Source: Ancrocorticia sp. (GTDB lineage Bacteria; Actinomycetota; Actinomycetes; Actinomycetales; Actinomycetaceae). From it: a stretch of 64,000 bases of DNA. The first letter of the stretch is position 1; each line of letters opens with the position of its first letter. Positions 45,293 through 54,102 of this stretch are shown here, one piece after another. Location of the stretch: contig JALCLX010000006.1 in NCBI GenBank assembly GCA_022648165.1, positions 124,001 to 188,000 on the forward strand, written 5' to 3'. Made by a program: the position numbers and the translations under genes. The notes beneath the pieces were generated by a model. The model had not been told where the DNA came from, did no database searches, and worked only from the letters and a program-made list of their open reading frames with translations.

Positions 45293-45418
45293 CACGGTGA
45301 TTCCGAAAGGTAATGGCAGCGCCGATCGGCGCCTACCGGATGACGAGTCTGCGGCAGAAACGGCGAGCCTCTGGCCGGATTTAAGCGTCTCAAGCCGGAA
45401 TGGAGATGCCCCGAGCGA

Positions 45419-46375
45419 TCAGTTGGTACTTGCTGACTCTACGAGTTTTACGTAGTAATCCGACGCATCAATACCCTGCGCCGTCGCCTCTGCCTGTACC
45501 GCTTGTGGAAATAGCGAGGTTTCAGTCATGCCAGGGGCCACATTGATATCGAGCACGCGAACCGTTCCGTCACTCTGCACGATGATGTCGATCCGAGATA
45601 GATGCCGTAGGCCTAGTAGCTCATAAACGCGTAGAGCAGTTTCCTTAACGAAGGCCAGCAGTTCCCCGTCCAGCCGCGCGGGCGTGAAGTATTCGGCGCG
45701 GCCCGCGTTGTATCGAGCATCGTAATCGTATGGGCCATCGGTGACGATCTCTACAGGTGGAAGTGCTTCTGGTCCGTTACCAACATCGATCACGGAAACG
45801 GCAACTTCCGTTCCTGCGTAATAGACCTCTATCCGTGCCTCATCGCCATAGGCATAGCAATCCACCATTGCACCCGGAAGCGCTCCCGCGTGTTCCACGA
45901 TGGTCAGCCCGAGTGCGGAGCCTCCTTGTGCGGGTTTTACAACCAAGGGGAAGCCAAACCGCTTTTCGACGAGATCCAGAATGGGCCCAACACCCACTTC
46001 CCGGAAAAGTGCTTGAGGCAACGTGATTGCCGCCGGAACCGCTATGCCGCTCGTTGCCAGTACCGCCGAGGCGACTGCTTTATCGGACGCAATCCGGCAC
46101 GCACCCGCCCGTGAGCCTATGAAAGGAATGCCAATAAGTGACAGGAGGTCCTGGAGTGAGCCATCCTCTCCGGTAGATCCGTGAACCAGCGGCCACACGA
46201 TATCGGGCGACATTGCCTTCAGCGTACCAAGTAGCCCTCCGTCAACATCGAGCATCTTGACCTGCATCCCCGCTTCACGCAAAAGCGCTGTCATTCGCCG
46301 GCCGGAGTGAAGTGATACCTCGCGTTCGTGTGTCAGTCCGCCGGCTAAAATGGCAACTGTCAACGGGTTCGTCAT
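45419..46375 (-). CDS. ddl: D-alanine-D-alanine ligase
   Basis: ATP-grasp ligase that makes the peptidoglycan dipeptide. Motifs are GGLTHEREVSLHSG, LVHGSTGEDGSLQDLL, VVKPAQGGSALG and SRIDIIVQSDG. The last metal-binding motif reads LDINVAPGMTETSLFP, with Asp where most Ddl enzymes have Glu; the shorter acidic side chain can still bind Mg. ATG 46375 follows GGAG and gives 318 residues. It converges with parB. Confidence 0.9.
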   Translation of the reverse strand: MTNPLTVAILAGGLTHEREVSLHSGRRMTALLREAGMQVKMLDVDGGLLGTLKAMSPDIVWPLVHGSTGEDGSLQDLLSLIGIPFIGSRAGACRIASDKAVASAVLATSGIAVPAAITLPQALFREVGVGPILDLVEKRFGFPLVVKPAQGGSALGLTIVEHAGALPGAMVDCYAYGDEARIEVYYAGTEVAVSVIDVGNGPEALPPVEIVTDGPYDYDARYNAGRAEYFTPARLDGELLAFVKETALRVYELLGLRHLSRIDIIVQSDGTVRVLDINVAPGMTETSLFPQAVQAEATAQGIDASDYYVKLVESASTN

Positions 46376-46447
46376 TAGGATCTCCTTCTTTGGCGTTCTC
46401 ACCCAATTCGGTACTTAGTAAATTATTTGCCACGACATAGCCAGGCT

Positions 46448-47812
46448 CTATAACGTGTTGGGGGACGGAGCCTCCGCTGGGCCACTATCCTCCAGTTCGT
46501 GCACGTCGTGACGGTGCGCTATTCCGAACATGTCAACAAGTTCAAGTTCTGCCGTGATAACCGTGGAAAGGCGCCGTACTCCTTCTTCGAGTTGTTCGGG
46601 CGTCGGGTAGCAGAATGAGAGGCGCATGTGGTCTCGGCCTTGACCATCGGCGTAGAAAGCAGTCCCTGATACGTAGGCGACAAGATTCGTGACGGCCCGT
46701 GGCAGCATTGCGTGGGCATCGAGTCCTTCAGGAAGTTTTACCCACGTGTAGAAACCCCCTTCGGGTTTAGTCCACGAGCACATCGGAAGATACTTCTTCA
46801 ACGCCTTTTGCATTGCCTCACCGCGCTCCTGGTACATGGCCCGGTACTCCTTGACCTGCTGGTACCAGTCATAAGTCTTGAGGTATTCAGCGATGGAAAG
46901 TTGCCCGAATGTGGTAGGGCAGAGTAACGCATTTTCATTGGCCAGCGTGAGCCGCGCGTTGACGGCAGCAGGAGAAAGTGCCCACCCTACGCGGTAGCCA
47001 GGTGCAAAGGTCTTTGAAAAGCTGCCGAGGTATACAACCCCGTCAGGGTTAAAAGTTTGAATTGCGGGAATCGGATCGCCGTCAAAACCGAGCAAGCCAT
47101 ACGGATTGTCCTCGACGATCAGAACATGGTGACGCGCACAAATCGCGGCCACTTGGGGCCGGCGGTCTATTGAAAGGCACACACCCGCAGGATTGTGAAA
47201 GTTCGGAATTGTATAAAGAAATTTTACAGATTTGCCTACGGTTTCGAGCCGCATTATCGTCTGCTCAAGTTCATCAGGTACCAAGCCGTCTTGATCCATC
47301 GGCACATGTACCACGTCGGCCTGATACGCCCGAAACGTTCCCAGCGCACCAACATACGATGGAGCTTCAGCAAGTACTACATCCCCTGGATTCAGGAAAA
47401 TCTCCGAAATAAGATCTAATGCCTGCTGTGAACCCGTGGTCACAGTGATATCGTCGGGATGTCCACGAACGCCGTCGGGGCGCATGACCTCGGAGATCAT
47501 CTCGCGAAGCTCCTCCTCGCCTTGTCCGCCACCATATTGCAGGATCTTTGTGCCCCGTTCGCGGATCAAGCGCGCGCTCATTTCGGCAAGAAAATCGAGT
47601 GGAAGGCCGCTAATATTCGGCATGCCGCCAGCTAATGAGATCACTTCGGGTCGGTTCGCAACAGCGAAAAGGGAGCGAACTTCAGATTGCTTCATCCCCA
47701 GTGCGCGGTCTGCATACGTGTTGTACCACGGATCAAGCCGAGTGCCGGCGGCGGCAGCGGCGTTACTTACCTTCGCGTGACCGGATCTCCTCGTCTCTTC
47801 CGTGCTACTCAT
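46448..47812 (-). CDS. PLP-dependent aminotransferase (class I/II, 2-aminoadipate type)
   Basis: ATG 47812 has GAGGAG 6 bases upstream; the frame extends to 47902 without support. Fold type I motifs are ISLAGGMPNISGLP, QYGGGQGEEELRE, TGSQQALDL, IPNFHNPAGV, EDNPYGLLGF and the lysine region YLGSFSKTFAPGYRVG, whose Lys binds PLP. The closest named groups are LysN-like 2-aminoadipate and MocR-type enzymes, but there is no regulator domain. Substrate is uncertain. The same kind of gene is near parB/trxB in related genomes. Confidence 0.88.
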   Translation of the reverse strand: MSSTEETRRSGHAKVSNAAAAAGTRLDPWYNTYADRALGMKQSEVRSLFAVANRPEVISLAGGMPNISGLPLDFLAEMSARLIRERGTKILQYGGGQGEEELREMISEVMRPDGVRGHPDDITVTTGSQQALDLISEIFLNPGDVVLAEAPSYVGALGTFRAYQADVVHVPMDQDGLVPDELEQTIMRLETVGKSVKFLYTIPNFHNPAGVCLSIDRRPQVAAICARHHVLIVEDNPYGLLGFDGDPIPAIQTFNPDGVVYLGSFSKTFAPGYRVGWALSPAAVNARLTLANENALLCPTTFGQLSIAEYLKTYDWYQQVKEYRAMYQERGEAMQKALKKYLPMCSWTKPEGGFYTWVKLPEGLDAHAMLPRAVTNLVAYVSGTAFYADGQGRDHMRLSFCYPTPEQLEEGVRRLSTVITAELELVDMFGIAHRHDVHELEDSGPAEAPSPNTL

Positions 47813-47864
47813 AGCCAGCTCCTCAAAACTCAACGTCGCAATGCCGGGCGAAGCGCCCGGTAGT

Positions 47865-48260
47865 TCATAAGTGTGCCACGATTTTGCCACCTGCCGTGCC
47901 AACGGCGGGTTTCTGAGCGTTTCTGGTGACTACGGCGAGTAACTCGGATCGGACGCGCTGCTTAGGAAGCTGACCGACCAAGCGAAGACGTTCCGCGGAA
48001 CGCTCAGGAATATCGCCCTGGTAAAGCACGATGAGTGGCAGAAAATCGACCGATGCGAGTGCGTCCGAAAGTACCGGATCGTGTGTAGCACGGTTGGTTT
48101 CATCATCAACGTCAACGACGACGCCGGTAAAGCTATCTTCGGGAACACATTGTGCAAGTTCGCGCACAACTTCGTTGAAAATCACCTGCATCGGAGCACC
48201 AGGCAAACACCATGAAGCTGAATAGAGTACGAGGGTCCAGGTAATCCCAGACTCACTCAT
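47865..48260 (-). CDS. Thioredoxin-like protein with a broken active site
   Basis: The 131-residue protein starts with an ATG inside the last codons of trxB (8-base overlap), and the fold fits thioredoxin: TLVLYSASWC, central VVVDVDDETN, the cis-proline region FLPLIVLYQGD, and a C-terminal helix. The usual WCGPC reads WCLPG, so the first cysteine (C18) remains but the resolving one is Gly21. Such a protein cannot do normal dithiol exchange. It could work by a single Cys, bind other thiol proteins, or serve a non-redox role. It occupies the trxA slot after trxB. Confidence 0.82.
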   Translation of the reverse strand: MSESGITWTLVLYSASWCLPGAPMQVIFNEVVRELAQCVPEDSFTGVVVDVDDETNRATHDPVLSDALASVDFLPLIVLYQGDIPERSAERLRLVGQLPKQRVRSELLAVVTRNAQKPAVGTAGGKIVAHL

Positions 48261-49191
48261 GGGAGCGTTGCTCTTCAAGGAAATTCTGGGCATCGAGCGC
48301 GGCTTTACAGCCGGATCCAGCCGCTGTGATCGCTTGGCGATAAGTGTGGTCTACGACGTCGCCACACGCAAAGATTCCTGGAAGATTCGTTCGTGTTGAA
48401 GGTTCTTCAGTGAGGATGTAGCCACCGTGGTCGCATGTGATTTGATCTTTTACGACGCCGGAGCGTGGAAGATGCCCGATAGATACGAAGAGGCCTGCAA
48501 CGGGCAGTTGGCTCTTCTCTCCGGTCACGGTATCTTCGAGCACCGCAGTTTCCAGTGCCTCGGAGCCCTTGAGTTCGATCACTTTCGAATTCCAATGGAC
48601 CTTAATCTTGGGATCTGCTGCAATCCGGTCCGCAAGTACTTTCGAGGCGCGAAGTTGATCACGCCGATGAATCAGGTGAACCGTGCTCCCGAAACGAGAA
48701 AGGAACAGGGCTTCCGTGGCAGCCGAATCACCGCCACCAACCACTGCGATCTCCTGATTGCGGAAGAAGAAGCCATCACAGGTTGCGCAATAGGACACAC
48801 CCTTGCCGGAAAACTCTTCCTCACCAGGTACGTTAAGTTTCCGATACGCGGAACCAAGCGCAAGGATAACGGTACGTGCCTCGAAAACGCCGTCGTCGGT
48901 GGTCACTCGCTTGACCGAACCGGTCAAGTCCAATGCGGTTGCATCAGTGAACACTGCCTTGGCGCCAAATTTCTCCGCCTGCGACTGAAGTTTCTCCATC
49001 AGGTCTGGCCCGAGTATGCCATCCGGCCATCCGGGGAAATTTTCCACTTCGGTGGTGTTCATCAAAGCTCCGCCGGCCTCGAGGGCTCCCGCGATAACGA
49101 GTGGCTCCAGGCCCGCCCGTGCCGTGTAAATGGCTGCCGTCCAACCAGCAGGGCCGGATCCAACGACGATGACATCACGTACTTCACTCAT
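48253..49191 (-). CDS. trxB: Thioredoxin reductase
   Basis: ATG 49191 gives 312 residues. FAD motif VVGSGPAGWTAAIYTARAG, redox-active CATC in SYCATCDGFFF, NADPH motif VVGGGDSAATEA with HRRDQLRAS, and GIFACGDVVDHTYRQAITAAGSG all match. It reduces thioredoxin with NADPH. AAGG lies 10 bases before the start. The next gene, a thioredoxin-like protein, overlaps its end. Confidence 0.96.
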   Translation of the reverse strand: MSEVRDVIVVGSGPAGWTAAIYTARAGLEPLVIAGALEAGGALMNTTEVENFPGWPDGILGPDLMEKLQSQAEKFGAKAVFTDATALDLTGSVKRVTTDDGVFEARTVILALGSAYRKLNVPGEEEFSGKGVSYCATCDGFFFRNQEIAVVGGGDSAATEALFLSRFGSTVHLIHRRDQLRASKVLADRIAADPKIKVHWNSKVIELKGSEALETAVLEDTVTGEKSQLPVAGLFVSIGHLPRSGVVKDQITCDHGGYILTEEPSTRTNLPGIFACGDVVDHTYRQAITAAGSGCKAALDAQNFLEEQRSHE

Positions 49192-49259
49192 GAAACGAAG
49201 ACCTTCCTCTGTGTTTACGTAGGGAACGCCGTGTACTACCCCGAGTATTCCCTGCAATG

Positions 49260-51179
49260 TTACTTGACGTTGATCTCCGAGATGTCGATGCGGTACTGAC
49301 CTTGGCTATCCACCGGAAGCTCATTGAACCAAAGAATTATTGTGTCTGTTGCCTGAGCAGTATCCGCTTTGAGTTGGGTATCCGCAGACATGGCGCCCTC
49401 GACGAGGACGGAGCCACTTTCGGGCTGTTCGGCGGTCGCGTTCTTTCGCCACTGGACGTTGCCGCCCGTTGTGTTCGTGAGGAGTTCAACTTCTGTCACT
49501 TTGGACTTCGCCGTGAGCTTGATCTCAAGGCCGATGCCACCTTTCCCAGCGAAGTCTTGTGTGGAATACCACCACGAGCGCCATGATGTGCTCGAATTGC
49601 CGTCCCAGGCGTAGGGCAAATTCGCCGGCGTGTCTTGCTCTGACGTTTCATTGGTCACCAGCAAATCCGCGTGCGGGTTGAGCAGGGTGACGTCAGAGAT
49701 TGTGGGACTGGGAAGATCTTCGGCCTGCTCCGTGGTGGCAGTGGGCGTTGGCGTTTGTGAGGCGCTGGAGGTAGCTGTGGTGGACGGCGTAGCGGTGGCA
49801 GTGGACGTAGCGGTGGCAACCGGTTCCGTTGGACGAAAGAAGGTAGAGACGGCCCACGCACCACCAACGACCACGAGGACAGCTGCGACCGCCACTATCA
49901 CTTTGGTGGGATTATACCGGCGATCAGTCGGATTTGGACGTGATGACATTGTGAAAGCCTCCTCGACAGATGGTTTCTTCACGTCGGTTTGATGCACCGT
50001 GGGAAGAGCTAAAGAGCGTGGTGCGGGATGAGGCTCAGAATCAGAAATGCGAGTTGGTGCCAGCTCCTGTGGGGCCGCTTTGTGTGCCGTGGGAGCTTCC
50101 TCCGCCACGGGAGATGCTTCCTCCGCCACGGGTGGCACTTTCTCTATCGGGGCCGGGGTTTCCTCCACCGCGGCTTGCGTTTCCTCTGTCGCTGGCTCCG
50201 GCGGCGGCGTGACCTCCGGCTGTTCGGATGTGCTCGCCGGCCCGGTCTCCTCCGGTTCGGGAAGCTCTGCAGATTGCGCAGATTCAACTGGTGCCCAGTT
50301 GGGATGGAGTTCAACGGGAGGCGCTGCGGGAATTCCCAGTTCCGGATCAAGTGCGCCTGCATTGCGGGCATTCGCACCCAATTCAGAAGGCACCGGAGCG
50401 TGCGTTGGTAACGATGCAAGTGGCCTCAAATCGATTGGAGGCCACGGCGCGAGGGCCCGGGCAAGCGCGGCGGGAGTATCGAATGGTTGATCGCTCTGCT
50501 CGCGTTGTAACACGTCCTGTAATGGCGCAGGCAGCCCCTCAATGGCAAGGGCACGCGTAATGCTCGTTGATGTCGTCTCGTGTTCGTCAAGAAGCAATAA
50601 GGCCGCGAGGTCTACGATCCCCCGAACCTCAAGACGGTCGGCTTCGATTCCGAAAACGGAATCAGAGGCTACGCCACTGAGCGGGGCGGCGATACCTAAT
50701 CCTTCGATGTAGACCTCGCCCTGCGAACCGATACGAATGAAATCGGGCCGCAACTCAAGATGGCGGAGGCCGTGGTCCCGCGCCTGAGCGAGTGCGCTTG
50801 CAACTTCACCGGTGATTGCATGAACTTGGGACGGTGCGATGGGCCCAAGCATCAATTGATCAAGTGCCATGCCCGGTGGAATCTCTGTGCAGATAAACGG
50901 AGGATTCTTGGAGCTTTCCGGCCCGTCAATGAGGGCGTCAGAGACTGATAGCACGCGTATCGCATGCACGTCATCAAATAGCGCAGCGCGGCGTGCCGCA
51001 TCAAGGGCATCTGGTGTTGATGGTGCCTTAGGATCAAGGAGAATGATACGAACGGACGTCCCTAACAGAGTGTCTGTGGCGATCCAGACGTCAGTAGTAC
51101 TGAATGGCAGAGATTCTCCTCGTGTCTCTAGCCGGTAACGGTCAGAGATAACCTGGCCAGGTGTGCCGAGTGTGTACAC
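49260..51179 (-). CDS. Pseudokinase membrane protein (free-standing counterpart of the MviN pseudokinase region)
   Basis: GTG 51179 is chosen because GGAGGT lies exactly 6 bases upstream; the ATG at 51236 lacks a ribosome site. Residues 1-245 resemble a protein kinase (ISDRYRLETRGESLPF start, ARDHGLRHLELRPDFIRIG, IEGLGIAAPLSG), but the HRD and DFG residues are missing, so it should not phosphorylate. A long Pro/Glu/Ala-rich linker, a membrane helix (about 423-444) and an outer beta-sandwich with WDGNSSTSWRSWWY, like discoidin or carbohydrate-binding domains, complete it. In mycobacteria this part is fused behind MurJ and docks FhaA. Confidence 0.85.
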   Translation of the reverse strand: MYTLGTPGQVISDRYRLETRGESLPFSTTDVWIATDTLLGTSVRIILLDPKAPSTPDALDAARRAALFDDVHAIRVLSVSDALIDGPESSKNPPFICTEIPPGMALDQLMLGPIAPSQVHAITGEVASALAQARDHGLRHLELRPDFIRIGSQGEVYIEGLGIAAPLSGVASDSVFGIEADRLEVRGIVDLAALLLLDEHETTSTSITRALAIEGLPAPLQDVLQREQSDQPFDTPAALARALAPWPPIDLRPLASLPTHAPVPSELGANARNAGALDPELGIPAAPPVELHPNWAPVESAQSAELPEPEETGPASTSEQPEVTPPPEPATEETQAAVEETPAPIEKVPPVAEEASPVAEEAPTAHKAAPQELAPTRISDSEPHPAPRSLALPTVHQTDVKKPSVEEAFTMSSRPNPTDRRYNPTKVIVAVAAVLVVVGGAWAVSTFFRPTEPVATATSTATATPSTTATSSASQTPTPTATTEQAEDLPSPTISDVTLLNPHADLLVTNETSEQDTPANLPYAWDGNSSTSWRSWWYSTQDFAGKGGIGLEIKLTAKSKVTEVELLTNTTGGNVQWRKNATAEQPESGSVLVEGAMSADTQLKADTAQATDTIILWFNELPVDSQGQYRIDISEINVK

Positions 51180-51228
51180 TACGCGACCTCCGAAAGTGTT
51201 GGGATACTGCCGCAATTGTAGCTTGAAC

Positions 51229-53448
51229 TCAGCCATCGGCTGAGGAAGATGGCGCGACGGCGGCACGAGATTGTCTTAATGCTTTGAACTTCTCCGGTTC
51301 AATGGGTGAACCGCGGCGTCCCCGTTTTAGCGACCGAATAATGCCCACGACGAGGACGAGCGCGATGAGGATGGCGACGATCAGTGTGCCGATGTTCTCC
51401 CAGTCTGCGCGCACTCGAATCTCGATGTCTTGTGCAGACCCGATCTGGGTGCCGTTAGGCGTCAGGATTTTGGCTTCCACCTTAATATTTCCAGATCCTT
51501 TCGCCTCGATCGGAACCATGACTCGAGCAGATGATCGGGCAGGAACGGTGACTGCAACGATCTTGTCTGCTTCCAGGCGCGTATCGCGGCTATCAAGTTT
51601 GAGCGTGACACCAACGTCGAATGGCAAGGTACTAGTCACATGAACTGGTAGTTCAGTCTGTTGTGAAACAACGCGAATCGTGGAGGAACGCATCACATGT
51701 AACGATGACGTGAAGTAGTTGGCTGTGTCTAAGAGCGATTGGATACGTGAGAGCCGCGCGCGTTCCGAGGAACGCCATACCGTGGAATAGAGCTGGCTTG
51801 CAATAGTGTTGGCGGGGTCCGTAATGGTACGTGGTGTTGCAGAAAGCCCTGCAACCAGCGAGATGGCGCTTGTGGCATCCTCAATACTGGTCAGCTCTTC
51901 GTTGGTGAGAGCGCCGGTTGCGGAGACAGTTTCTTTGAGAGCATCCCGTTCGTCCGCTGCGGGGGTGAGCGTGAGAATTTTGGAGGCAGTTGACGCCTCT
52001 ACCCAGGGAGCGGACATGAGTGCAGAGATTGTTCCCTGCAGGTTACTGATGTCTAAAGCGTCGTCTGATGTGGCAGTAGCTAGAGTGGACATGCCATATG
52101 CAGCAAGTCCATTGCGGTCCAGAGCAAGTACTGTGGCACGGCTGTCGCTGGGCCGCTCGCGGTATGTGATTGCGGAAAGCGCCAATACTGTTTGGCGTGA
52201 ATCCAAGGCACTGAGATTCTGCGTGGTTTCGGAGGTGGCTGCGGTTTCGTCGTCGTCTACCAGAACCCCAGCGAGTGCAGCGGACATGGCGGAATCCGTC
52301 GCAAGTGCGGAAATAGATGAGCTGCTATCCAGCGGGAGGTCGAACCGGCCAGAAGCCGTGTAATACCGATAACCCGTAGCCGGAACTTCATTTCCGGCGA
52401 CGACGACGCCGGAGACCCCCATTGATGCGAGCGCTGAGACGGTTTGTTGATCGGTATTGGGTGTGAGCAGCGCTAGGTTTGTGGTCACAGCTACTCCGCT
52501 ATCTGCGGCCGTTCTTGCGCCTTGTGCTAGAGAGTCCTGAGCGAGTTGCTTGTGTCCCGTAGCGATGAGGGACTGGATATCCGCATCGTATAGCGGTGTA
52601 ATTGCAAGTTCAGTGCCGGAAGTGCCAGTAAAAGTATTGGCCGCTATTTTTACGTCGTCGTTTGTCAGTATGCTTGGATCGATGACGGCGGTGACTCCTT
52701 GCGTGGTCAGAGCCTTGAGTTCGTGGGTGATACGGTCCGTGGCGGCTTGAGATTCCAGAACTGGTTCGGTGCTTGACGTGGTAGGTGAGCTCGTGGAACT
52801 AGTGCCGTAGATAGACGTGAGAATGGTGGAAAGTTCCGGCTCATCTGCCAATTCTTGTGCGGTTGCCGTCAACGGAACGACCACGGTAGCGGGCATGGGA
52901 TCAACGTCATAATTGGGTGCCAGGACAACGAGTGAACGGTCGGTCAATACTGTCTGGTCCTGCAGCGTCACGTCAACCTCAAGGCCACGTGGTCCCCACT
53001 GTGTTGACGTATTTTCCCAGTTCAAATCTTCGGCTGTGACGTGGAACGACAGCGTAGTGCTGGCTCCCGCAGGCACGGTGACGTCGTCTGATAAGACTTC
53101 TTCAGTGGTGAGATATGCGTCCTCGCCTCGCATGAAGCTGAATAACCGTGCCCGAGAATTCGGTGTCCAACTTTGCGCGGAGAGTGTGGATTCTGTGATG
53201 ACGAGGGCTCCGGCTGTGGGGTTGGACACGGTAGCGGTGACGTTCAAATCTGCGTCCATCTGATGAACAGGTGCGCCGACATCAACAATCTCAACGCTCG
53301 GCGTGCCAGAGGATTCAAGTGACTCAGATGGTGCGCTGATGCCTGTGGTGGCCGCTGTATATTCCTCTGCTTGGGCTTCGGGAATCTGAGTGAGCGAAAC
53401 GATAAGACTCGTGGCGAGAAGGCTCGTCAGTACGATCGATCGTTTCAT
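51229..53448 (-). CDS. DUF6049 secreted membrane-anchored protein
   Basis: A signal peptide (1-27, ending AQA) precedes about 640 residues outside the cell, then a membrane helix (about 696-717) and a basic tail SLKRGRRGS. The first domain (40-200) looks like an immunoglobulin-type fold with VTVPAGASTTLSF; a central region full of Ala/Ser/Thr follows. This size and position between a NUDIX gene and the MurJ locus identify DUF6049, the Rv3909-like family. Function is unknown; its conserved neighbours are wall-synthesis genes. Confidence 0.85.
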   Translation of the reverse strand: MKRSIVLTSLLATSLIVSLTQIPEAQAEEYTAATTGISAPSESLESSGTPSVEIVDVGAPVHQMDADLNVTATVSNPTAGALVITESTLSAQSWTPNSRARLFSFMRGEDAYLTTEEVLSDDVTVPAGASTTLSFHVTAEDLNWENTSTQWGPRGLEVDVTLQDQTVLTDRSLVVLAPNYDVDPMPATVVVPLTATAQELADEPELSTILTSIYGTSSTSSPTTSSTEPVLESQAATDRITHELKALTTQGVTAVIDPSILTNDDVKIAANTFTGTSGTELAITPLYDADIQSLIATGHKQLAQDSLAQGARTAADSGVAVTTNLALLTPNTDQQTVSALASMGVSGVVVAGNEVPATGYRYYTASGRFDLPLDSSSSISALATDSAMSAALAGVLVDDDETAATSETTQNLSALDSRQTVLALSAITYRERPSDSRATVLALDRNGLAAYGMSTLATATSDDALDISNLQGTISALMSAPWVEASTASKILTLTPAADERDALKETVSATGALTNEELTSIEDATSAISLVAGLSATPRTITDPANTIASQLYSTVWRSSERARLSRIQSLLDTANYFTSSLHVMRSSTIRVVSQQTELPVHVTSTLPFDVGVTLKLDSRDTRLEADKIVAVTVPARSSARVMVPIEAKGSGNIKVEAKILTPNGTQIGSAQDIEIRVRADWENIGTLIVAILIALVLVVGIIRSLKRGRRGSPIEPEKFKALRQSRAAVAPSSSADG

Positions 53449-53452
53449 GTGT

Positions 53453-53989
53453 TTAGCCCTGTCCCAAAAGTATTTCGCGAGCTAGAGCAATTATCCGCCG
53501 CTCGTTTGGGTAAGCCAAGCGTGACGATACTTTCTCTAGAGAGACCCACTCAACTTTTTCAGCTTCTTGATCGGGATCATTCAGAGTTGTGAGCTCGCCG
53601 TACAACGCTTCGAGTAAGAAATGGTGAACCACCTTATGCACTCGTCGGTCGTTTCCAGAGAACCAATAGTCAATGGTAGCGAGGTGTTTGAGAATGCGGC
53701 CCGTAATGCCGGTTTCTTCGGAGATTTCGCGGATAGCAGCCTGTTCGGGGGTCTCAAGTCCCTCAAGGTGGCCTTTGGGGAGGCACCATTCTAAGCGTCC
53801 GCCGCGGTTTCTGCGCGCGATGACGGCGATATACGCTTTACCGTCGCGAACAGAGACGACGGCGCCGCCTGCACTGGTTTCATTGACTACGGGTAGCTGT
53901 GATTTGTGGCTCGAACCAAAACCCGTCGGTGGATGTTTCCACCGCGGGTTCCGGTTTGAAGGTGCCGGATGTGGCGTCTGACTGGACAT
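53453..53989 (-). CDS. NUDIX hydrolase (MutT4-like)
   Basis: The full NUDIX box is present, from GHLEGLETPEQAA to REISEETGI. GGAVVSVRDG and LEWCLPKGH surround it. The family hydrolyses nucleoside diphosphate linkages; the actual substrate is not given by sequence. The gene is divergent from pcnA and adjoins the DUF6049 gene, the order Rv3907c-Rv3908-Rv3909 of mycobacteria, which suggests the MutT4 group. A Pro/Arg-rich N-terminal tail of about 30 residues is extra. Confidence 0.9.
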   Translation of the reverse strand: MSSQTPHPAPSNRNPRWKHPPTGFGSSHKSQLPVVNETSAGGAVVSVRDGKAYIAVIARRNRGGRLEWCLPKGHLEGLETPEQAAIREISEETGITGRILKHLATIDYWFSGNDRRVHKVVHHFLLEALYGELTTLNDPDQEAEKVEWVSLEKVSSRLAYPNERRIIALAREILLGQG

Positions 53990-54102
53990 ATTTCACACTG
54001 TAGTGATACGTCGCCATCACATGCCGAAACAAGCACAACGTGTGACACCCTAGTAGGATGACACGAGGCAAATTAGGACGTGCGTTGGGACTGGGGGCGG
54101 AA

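Noticed and set aside
48427-49299. Plus-strand open frame of 290 codons
   Set aside because: It lies opposite trxB, which has all reductase motifs; the frame has no ribosome site or domain.
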